A DNA stretch of 12,512 bases, taken from contig DAOVJU010000039.1 in NCBI GenBank assembly GCA_030632095.1, forward strand, positions 1 to 12,512, read 5' to 3'. Shown piece after piece: positions 6,496 to 12,512 of the stretch; the stretch's first letter is position 1; each line of letters opens with the position of its first letter. The notes below the pieces were generated by a model. That model had not been told where the DNA came from, ran no database searches, and saw nothing but the letters and a program-made list of their open reading frames with translations. The position numbers were made by a program, and so were the translations under genes. This DNA comes from Chlorobiota bacterium (GTDB lineage: Bacteria > Bacteroidota > Bacteroidia > Bacteroidales > B39-G9).

Positions 6496-9400
6496 TTGAA
6501 AAAATACTTTATCACTATAGTATGCATATCATTTATCTGGTTAAATAAACCATTAATTTCTTCAGAAAATTATCAGGTAAACTTTCAAAAAATTTCTGTA
6601 GAAGATGGCCTTTCACAAAGTTCTGTTAATTGTATCCTTCAGGATCAAAGTGGATTTTTATGGTTTGGGACACAAGAAGGATTAAACAAATATAATGGAT
6701 ACAATTTTTTAATTTATAAACACATCTATAATAATGACTCCAGTGTAAATCATAATAAAATATATGAATTATATGAAGATAATAATGGATATATCTGGAT
6801 AGGCACTAAATCAGGTTTAAGCAAATATGATCCTTATAAAGATGTTTTTAAAAACTATTTCCCTAATAATAATAATCCTCTGAAGAATGAGATCCTGGCT
6901 ATTATTAAAGGAAATAATAATGTACTTTGGATAGGTACAAAAAACGGCTTATTCAATTTCTATCCTGATGAAGAAAAATTTAAGCAGTTATCAATTGATG
7001 ATCATAAAGATCAGGTTGAAATAAATTCCCTGATAAGTTATAAACAAGAATATATTATAATTGGAACTTCAACTGGGTTATATATATGGAATGAAAATTT
7101 ATCAAAGTTCCGAAAAATCAATACTGATGAAATATCGGTAAATGCTTTAAAGAGCGATAACCAGGGCAATGTATATATAGGTACAAATAAAGGATTAATA
7201 AAAATCGATGCGGATATCCTGATTAAAGACAATATTATTCTTAGTAAACATTTATTCTTAATTTCCGATGATGAAATTCGCTGTCTGCATTTATCAAACA
7301 ATTCATTATGGATTGGTTCGGTTTCCAAAGGCTTATATATAGTTGACCTCATTTCAAATGAAATTAATATATATACAAATATTGTCGGAGATCAAAAAAG
7401 TATTAGCAGCAACAGGATATTATCAATTTATGAAAGTCAAAACAAAATAATTTGGATTGGAACTGATGGAGGTGGTGTAAATAAATTCGACGAACTAAGT
7501 AATAAGTTTAACACAGTATATCTTGCACCTAATGTTATACAATCATGCAATAATTATTCTATTCTATCAATTTGTGAGAGTAATTCAGGATTAGTTTATA
7601 TAGGGACATGGGGCAATGGTTTTGGAGTTTATGATCAAATTACAAGTGATATATCAATTTATAAAAACAAGACTAACAATCCCGGATCATTAAGCGATAA
7701 CAATGTATTCTCAATTATTGAAGACAGGGAACAAAACATTTGGGTTGGAACATATAAAGGACTTAATCTGTTTAACCCCATAAATAAATCATTTATATCT
7801 TATAGGCATAGCAATGATAAGAATTCAATTTCCGATGACAAAATAAGAACAATTTATGAAGACTTTGATGGAACAATTTGGGTTGGAACATATAATGGAG
7901 GGTTAAACAAGTTTGATAAACAAAACCGTACTTTTGAATCGTTTATACAAGAACCAGGCAATGAACAAAGCATAAGCAATAACCTTATTTTCTGTATTTA
8001 TGAAGATTCCGACTCAACATTATGGATAGGAACATATAATTATCTGAACAAATTTGATAAGTTGAATAAAGTTTTCTATAAATATTCTTTAAACTCAGGT
8101 GAAGGCGAAAAATATGAAGAAAGCATTATATTCTCAATTCTTGAAAGTAATAATGAGAATCTTTGGATTGGTTCTGACCGTGGCCTGTTTCAATTTAATC
8201 GGGAAACTGGAAAATTCAATCAATTTACAGCATCAGAAAGTCTACGTAGCTCTGTAATATATGGAATATTGAACGACTCTGAGAATAATCTCTGGGTTTC
8301 AACTAACAATGGAATTTCAAAAATATACCCTGAAACAAAAAAAATACATAATTATGATATTACGGATGGACTACAAGGCAATGAATTTAACGTAGGCGCG
8401 TATTATAAAAACGCGAATGGGAAAATGTATTTTGGGGGTATTTATGGTTACAATTCATTTATCCCTGAAGACATTACAGACAATTCTTATGAACCACAAA
8501 TAGTAATAACAGATATTAAAATATTTAATGAGTCACTAAATATAGGTGACAGGCCTGGTTTAAATAATCAAATAACATATACAGACTCTATTGAATTATT
8601 TTACAATGACGATGTAATAACTTTTGAATTTGCTGCACTTCATTATAGTAATCCTGAAAAAAATCAGTATGCCTATAAACTTGAGGGCCTCGATCCAAAA
8701 TGGAATTACGTAGGTAACAAAAGATATGCAACATATACTAATCTGAAACCCGGGAATTATTTATTTAAGGTAAAAGCGTCAAATAATGACGGTGTTTGGT
8801 GTAAATGCAACAAAGCGCTTTATATAAGAATTAATCCGCCATTCTGGACAACCTGGTGGTTCTATACGCTTGAAGCCTTCGCATTGGCATTAGTGATATT
8901 TGTATATATAAGATTAAGAATTAGACGCTTAAGGATAGATACAAGAATATTGGAAGAAAATGTTTTCAAAAGGACCATTCAAATAAACAGGCAAAAAGAA
9001 AAACTGGAAGACTTCCTGGAAGAAAATATATTACAAAAAAAAGAACTGGAAAAAGCGCTCTTTATTAATGAAAAGCAAAAAAATGAGCTGAAAAAAGCTA
9101 ATGAAGAAATAAAAAATAATTATGAGTTGAAAGAAATTTTCCTGGCTAATATGAGTCACGAAATACGTACCCCGTTAAACATTATTGTTGGTTTCACTAA
9201 TTTATTGCGTACTGCAAAGTTAAATAGCAAACAAAATTCATATCTGGAAAACATTATAACATCAAGCAATAATTTATTGGTTTTAATTAACGATATACTT
9301 GATTTTTCAAAAATAGAAGCTGGAAAACTAAGCCTGGAGAAAATTGAATTCAATTTTAAAGAAACAATTAATAATATAGTTAACCTTGTTTTAGTTAATA

Positions 9401-10263
9401 CCAACGAGAAGTATCTTGATTTTTTTCAGGTTGCTGATACAAAAATACCGGAATACTTGTTCGGCGATCCGGTCAGGTTGCATCAAATCCTTACTAATTT
9501 AATTGATAATGCAATAAAATTCACTAATCCGGGGGGAATAATAAAACTTGATATAGATATAAAAGAATCAACTTCTGAATATGTTGAATTAATCTTTAAA
9601 GTAAGTGATACAGGTATTGGAATGACCGGAGAGCAAATAAAAAACATATTCGAAAGTTTCACACAAGCCAGAAGCGATACAACAAGGAAATATGGCGGGA
9701 CCGGATTAGGACTGGCAATTGTCAAACGATTAGTTGAACTTCAGGAAGGCAGTATTCAGGTTGAAAGTGAAATAAATAAAGGTTCTTCGTTCATTTTTAA
9801 CCTTAAGTATAATTATGTGCAAAAAAGTAAACCAAAAGAGGAACAAATTGATTCATTACAAAAATCAACACTAATAAAAAGCATGACTATACTACTTGTT
9901 GAAGATAATATTGTAAATAAAACCTTAGCTGTTGATACAATAAATATGTATAATGAAAATATTACTATTGATCATGCTGAAAACGGCCAGATTGCAATAG
10001 ATAAGGTAAAAGAAAATGAATACGATCTGGTTATTATGGACGTTCAGATGCCTGTTTTAGATGGTTATAAAGCTACGGAATATATCAGGAAATTATCAGC
10101 TCCGCTTAATAAAATTCCAATATTGGGCATGTCTGCTCATGCATTCAACCACGAAAAGGAAAAATGTATATCAATTGGAATGAATGACTTTATCACAAAA
10201 CCATTCGAACCAAAAATTCTTTTTGAAAAAATAAATGAACTCACCGGAATTCAAAAAAAGTGA
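6496..10263 (+). CDS. Hybrid two-component sensor histidine kinase with two beta-propellers, no DNA-binding domain
   Basis: The protein has 1255 residues. The signal peptide is about 1-23. Fourteen Reg_prop-type blades ('LWIGTxxGLxKF') span about 27-650, enough for two seven-bladed propellers. A Y_Y_Y domain (about 705-778), one membrane helix (about 787-805) and a charged coiled coil (about 812-880) follow. HisKA has His888 in 'MSHEIRTP'. HATPase has Asn1005 in 'LIDNAIKFT', 'DTGIG' (1038-1042) and 'GGTGLGLAI' (1067-1075). The C-terminal receiver has acidic Glu1136-Asp1137, phosphoacceptor Asp1182 in 'IMDVQMP', Ser1213 and Lys1235. The N-terminal two thirds should be periplasmic and sense a ligand, often a glycan in Bacteroidota. 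Unlike classic HTCS proteins it stops after the receiver, with no AraC-type helix-turn-helix. TTG at 6496 is the likely start: TAG at 6472-6474 is in frame upstream, no ATG or GTG lies between, and the signal peptide begins there. All catalytic residues are present. Confidence 0.93.
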   Translation: MKKYFITIVCISFIWLNKPLISSENYQVNFQKISVEDGLSQSSVNCILQDQSGFLWFGTQEGLNKYNGYNFLIYKHIYNNDSSVNHNKIYELYEDNNGYIWIGTKSGLSKYDPYKDVFKNYFPNNNNPLKNEILAIIKGNNNVLWIGTKNGLFNFYPDEEKFKQLSIDDHKDQVEINSLISYKQEYIIIGTSTGLYIWNENLSKFRKINTDEISVNALKSDNQGNVYIGTNKGLIKIDADILIKDNIILSKHLFLISDDEIRCLHLSNNSLWIGSVSKGLYIVDLISNEINIYTNIVGDQKSISSNRILSIYESQNKIIWIGTDGGGVNKFDELSNKFNTVYLAPNVIQSCNNYSILSICESNSGLVYIGTWGNGFGVYDQITSDISIYKNKTNNPGSLSDNNVFSIIEDREQNIWVGTYKGLNLFNPINKSFISYRHSNDKNSISDDKIRTIYEDFDGTIWVGTYNGGLNKFDKQNRTFESFIQEPGNEQSISNNLIFCIYEDSDSTLWIGTYNYLNKFDKLNKVFYKYSLNSGEGEKYEESIIFSILESNNENLWIGSDRGLFQFNRETGKFNQFTASESLRSSVIYGILNDSENNLWVSTNNGISKIYPETKKIHNYDITDGLQGNEFNVGAYYKNANGKMYFGGIYGYNSFIPEDITDNSYEPQIVITDIKIFNESLNIGDRPGLNNQITYTDSIELFYNDDVITFEFAALHYSNPEKNQYAYKLEGLDPKWNYVGNKRYATYTNLKPGNYLFKVKASNNDGVWCKCNKALYIRINPPFWTTWWFYTLEAFALALVIFVYIRLRIRRLRIDTRILEENVFKRTIQINRQKEKLEDFLEENILQKKELEKALFINEKQKNELKKANEEIKNNYELKEIFLANMSHEIRTPLNIIVGFTNLLRTAKLNSKQNSYLENIITSSNNLLVLINDILDFSKIEAGKLSLEKIEFNFKETINNIVNLVLVNTNEKYLDFFQVADTKIPEYLFGDPVRLHQILTNLIDNAIKFTNPGGIIKLDIDIKESTSEYVELIFKVSDTGIGMTGEQIKNIFESFTQARSDTTRKYGGTGLGLAIVKRLVELQEGSIQVESEINKGSSFIFNLKYNYVQKSKPKEEQIDSLQKSTLIKSMTILLVEDNIVNKTLAVDTINMYNENITIDHAENGQIAIDKVKENEYDLVIMDVQMPVLDGYKATEYIRKLSAPLNKIPILGMSAHAFNHEKEKCISIGMNDFITKPFEPKILFEKINELTGIQKK

Positions 10264-10307
10264 TCTCAATACAAATTTCTTAAGCATTCTCAGAGTTAAT
10301 AAATAAA

Positions 10308-11519
10308 TTATTTACAAATCCGGTAATACATTTCTTCGGCTTCATAAACGCCAAATTTTATTGCTTTTTTCAAATCAGAACAAACTCCCGTCTGATTATG
10401 TAAAGCTTTTCTTACTAAAGCTCTTTTATAATACAAATTGCCATCTTTCGGATTTAAATCTAAAGCCATGGCATAATCTCTTTCTGCATACTTATATGTT
10501 TTTGTTTTAAAATATGTATCCCCTCTTGCCACGTAGCTTTTAAAATTTGATGGTTTTAATTCAAGACATTTATTAAAACTTAAAAGTGCATTTAAATAAT
10601 CATCCAGATTATAATAAATTAATCCCATATTATATAAGGCAGATATATCATTATAACAAAAGCTTAAGTACAATTCCATATCTGCTTTTGCTTTTTCATG
10701 ATCATTTAATTCAATAAATATTTTTGCCCTGTGTTTATACAATTTTATATTATTATTTTCGATTGAGACAGCATAATTTATATCACTCAGTGCTTTATTT
10801 AATTTATTCAATGAAATATAAACATCCGACCTGATACAGTAATAATCTGCATTTTTACGCGCAAATTTAATCGCGTTATCACAGTCGCTTAATGCCAGCT
10901 TATATTGTCCAATAGAATTATACACTTGTGTACGTAAAATATATGCTTCATCCATTCTGGGTTTTTTATCAATTAAAATATCCAGTTCATCTAATGCTTC
11001 AATGCTATTACCATTAACAAATAAATAATTTGCATGGCTCAACGATAAGTCATATTTTGAATACCATTCTTTTTTCCATAGATCAATCCATTGTTTATCA
11101 TTTTGAATTTTACTGAAATATGAATAGTTTTTAACTTCATTTATCGACAATTTATCATGTGCCTGAAGATGTTTATCTAACCAATAAATTGCTTGTTCGG
11201 TTTTATTGAGATATGCATAAGCAGATGCTAACAATATACTTGCACTATTTTCCTGTAGTTTTTCAGCTTCTTTGAAATCTAAAATTGCCTCGTTAACCAA
11301 TCCAACAAGTAATAAACTTTCACCTCGTTTAACTAATGATTCAGTTTTACTTATATCACTTTTTATCAAACTGGTATATAGTTTAATTGCTTTGTCGTAA
11401 TTCTGCATTTCAAATTCATAGCCGGCTTTAATCAGAACCGGGTTATCAATTTGTGCTACCATTGAAATAGCTAATGCATGTAATAATATGGTAAAACAAA
11501 AACGTAACATATTATTCAT
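10308..11519 (-). CDS. Exported tetratricopeptide-repeat (TPR) protein
   Basis: The protein has 403 residues. An N-terminal hydrophobic segment (about 5-22, ending 'SMVAQ') looks like a signal peptide, so it should act in the periplasm or envelope. About ten TPR-like helix pairs follow: roughly 28-120 (three), then 160-390 (about seven), separated by a non-TPR linker (121-155) with 'FSKIQNDKQWIDLWKKEW'. The C-terminal 'CSDLKKAIKFGVYEAEEMYYRIC' is the capping style common in Bacteroidota TPR proteins. TPR arrays are protein-binding scaffolds and no enzyme motif is visible. The start ATG (11517-11519) overlaps the end of the upstream T9SS-cargo gene by 8 bases (ATGAATAA), so they are probably co-translated. 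A partner or accessory role for the secreted neighbour is inference. The gene converges on the kinase gene with a 44-base gap (10264-10307) in which I see no convincing terminator hairpin. Confidence 0.9.
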   Translation of the reverse strand: MNNMLRFCFTILLHALAISMVAQIDNPVLIKAGYEFEMQNYDKAIKLYTSLIKSDISKTESLVKRGESLLLVGLVNEAILDFKEAEKLQENSASILLASAYAYLNKTEQAIYWLDKHLQAHDKLSINEVKNYSYFSKIQNDKQWIDLWKKEWYSKYDLSLSHANYLFVNGNSIEALDELDILIDKKPRMDEAYILRTQVYNSIGQYKLALSDCDNAIKFARKNADYYCIRSDVYISLNKLNKALSDINYAVSIENNNIKLYKHRAKIFIELNDHEKAKADMELYLSFCYNDISALYNMGLIYYNLDDYLNALLSFNKCLELKPSNFKSYVARGDTYFKTKTYKYAERDYAMALDLNPKDGNLYYKRALVRKALHNQTGVCSDLKKAIKFGVYEAEEMYYRICK

Positions 11520-12512
11520 TTAATTCATTTCTTTGACCATATAAATGTATAAAACCAACAATTGTCCGGGCTCCTTCTCCAAGTAAATGATATTCATAAA
11601 CATCACATATATAATAATATACACCATCCGGTAATATTTTCTTATTATTTACATCTTTTCCATCCCAGTTAATTACAGGTTCTGTAATAATATCAGAAAC
11701 CGGTTGGCCCCATCTGTTGTAAATACGAAGATTTATTTTAGTTACAAATTTTGTATAAATACTATCCGGAGTTATTGGAATGAACAAATCGTTAATCCCG
11801 TCGTTATTTGGTGTGAAGATATTTGGCAATTCATAATACTTGCATAAATCAAGACATATTTTTTTTGACGGAACACTTTCATTACTGAATGAATCAACAG
11901 CAGTAACATAATAACATCCAGCCATACTTGTTTCCGGGTGATGTTGATATGTATAAAGGAATGGATCATTAATTGAATCAATAAGAACTGGTTCATTGTA
12001 ATAAAACGGAGAATAGTAAATCTTATATCGTATAACATCATCTCCACATTCAGGATATTCCCATGTTAGTATATTAACATACTCTTCGCAAAAACTTTCA
12101 AGCATTATTTCCGGTGCACAAGGAGGAACAGTGTCTTTTGGTATGCCAGAATTTTTCTGAGAATAGTTAATAATTGGAAAAATAAATCCGGGTTCTGTAT
12201 AGTATGAAATATTTTTTAAATTATAAAAATAACTTTGGCCATTTACCAGGCCGCTGTCAACATACTCTAATTCCTGGGTAATGCCAATTGAATCAAATTC
12301 GTAAGTAACAGGATTTCTTTTGTAAACAACATAAATTGAGTCAATCCAGGGCGTGTTTTTTTGAACTTCCAGTGTGAGTTTATTATCATCAGGAAGTATA
12401 TTTAAAAAAACTGATGATGCAACCATAGGATTTTCAATGGGGAATACATGTCCCGGTGTTTCGTTATACAATACTATTTTATATGAATATGGATAATTAC
12501 GAAAATCCAAAA
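11512..12512 (-). CDS. T9SS type B (gliding motility-associated) C-terminal domain protein, N-terminus outside window
   Basis: The reading frame runs off the right edge, so only the C-terminal 333 or so codons are seen; the TTG at 12508-12510 is probably an internal Leu codon. The final 104 residues (from 'PNIFTPNNDGINDLF', codons starting about 11826) are the CHU_C/type B sorting domain, with the hallmark 'FTPNNDGIND', 'IYNRWG', 'NWDGK' and 'LPDGVYYY' motifs. This predicts export through the type IX system to the surface or medium. Before it are two fibronectin-III-like beta domains, about visible residues 35-125 and 125-225, the second starting 'DTVPPCAPEI' and containing 'YKIYYSP' and 'YYVTAVDSFSNES'. 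Several Cys in the second domain could form disulfides. Function beyond secretion is unknown because the N-terminal part is missing. It is followed with an 8-base overlap by the TPR gene. Confidence 0.92.
   Translation of the reverse strand, partial: LDFRNYPYSYKIVLYNETPGHVFPIENPMVASSVFLNILPDDNKLTLEVQKNTPWIDSIYVVYKRNPVTYEFDSIGITQELEYVDSGLVNGQSYFYNLKNISYYTEPGFIFPIINYSQKNSGIPKDTVPPCAPEIMLESFCEEYVNILTWEYPECGDDVIRYKIYYSPFYYNEPVLIDSINDPFLYTYQHHPETSMAGCYYVTAVDSFSNESVPSKKICLDLCKYYELPNIFTPNNDGINDLFIPITPDSIYTKFVTKINLRIYNRWGQPVSDIITEPVINWDGKDVNNKKILPDGVYYYICDVYEYHLLGEGARTIVGFIHLYGQRNELNE

Noticed and set aside
7038..9725. Small antisense open frames inside the sensor kinase gene (7038-7352, 9156-9404, 9483-9725)
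   Set aside because: They lie opposite conserved propeller or kinase motifs, have no recognisable domains and no upstream signals. They are chance frames.
8461..10263. AraC-type helix-turn-helix at the C-terminus of the hybrid kinase
   Set aside because: The protein ends about 20 residues after the receiver Lys1235, which leaves no room for an HTH, and the sequence after the stop codon encodes the opposite-strand gene.
10264..10307. Bidirectional terminator between the convergent kinase and TPR genes
   Set aside because: Only a very short AT palindrome (AAATAA-A-TTATTT) is present, with a loop too small to form a stable hairpin.
11772..12047. 91-codon open frame on the minus strand within the T9SS-cargo gene
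   Set aside because: It overlaps in another frame the conserved fibronectin-like and sorting-domain sequence. Its translation is Met/Ile/Leu-rich with no family resemblance.

Overview
The window looks like chromosomal DNA of a member of the Bacteroidota. The DNA is strongly AT-rich and no start codon I inspected has a clear Shine-Dalgarno sequence. The protein families also point to this phylum: a type IX secretion (T9SS) type B / gliding-motility C-terminal domain, a two-propeller hybrid sensor kinase, and a surface protein built on the 'QLLSVPYAL' N-terminal domain common in Bacteroidota. I cannot assign a genus.

Layout: (1) Bases 1-4083 (+) hold the 3' 1360 codons of a very large surface protein, whose start lies outside the window. 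Its core (811-3852) is 59 consecutive repeats of 17 residues (51 bp), and these are themselves arranged in a higher-order pattern of duplicated blocks. (2) Bases 4167-6258 (+) hold two overlapping genes, gmd and fcl, which together convert GDP-mannose to GDP-L-fucose. An 83-bp gap before gmd carries a perfect 9-bp hairpin and Bacteroidota-type -7 promoter-like octamers. (3) Bases 6259-6495 are non-coding and contain a low-complexity imperfect inverted repeat. (4) Bases 6496-10263 (+) encode a hybrid histidine kinase with 14 propeller blades, a Y_Y_Y domain, one membrane helix, HisKA, HATPase and receiver domains, but no DNA-binding output domain. Its start codon appears to be TTG. (5) On the minus strand, converging on the kinase, are two overlapping genes: an exported TPR protein (10308-11519) and, upstream of it, the C-terminal part of a T9SS-secreted fibronectin-III-like protein (11512-12512, continuing off the right edge).

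How they may work together: the contents fit a cell-surface region, with a giant repeat adhesin-like protein, activated fucose for surface or protein glycans, an envelope sensor, and a T9SS cargo with a TPR partner. Only gmd-fcl is a firm functional pair. Links between the other modules are inference from proximity. I see no tRNA, rRNA, CRISPR array, transposase or phage integrase. The most unusual object is the repeat protein and its nested repeat architecture. I found no clear evidence for a wholly new multi-gene system.
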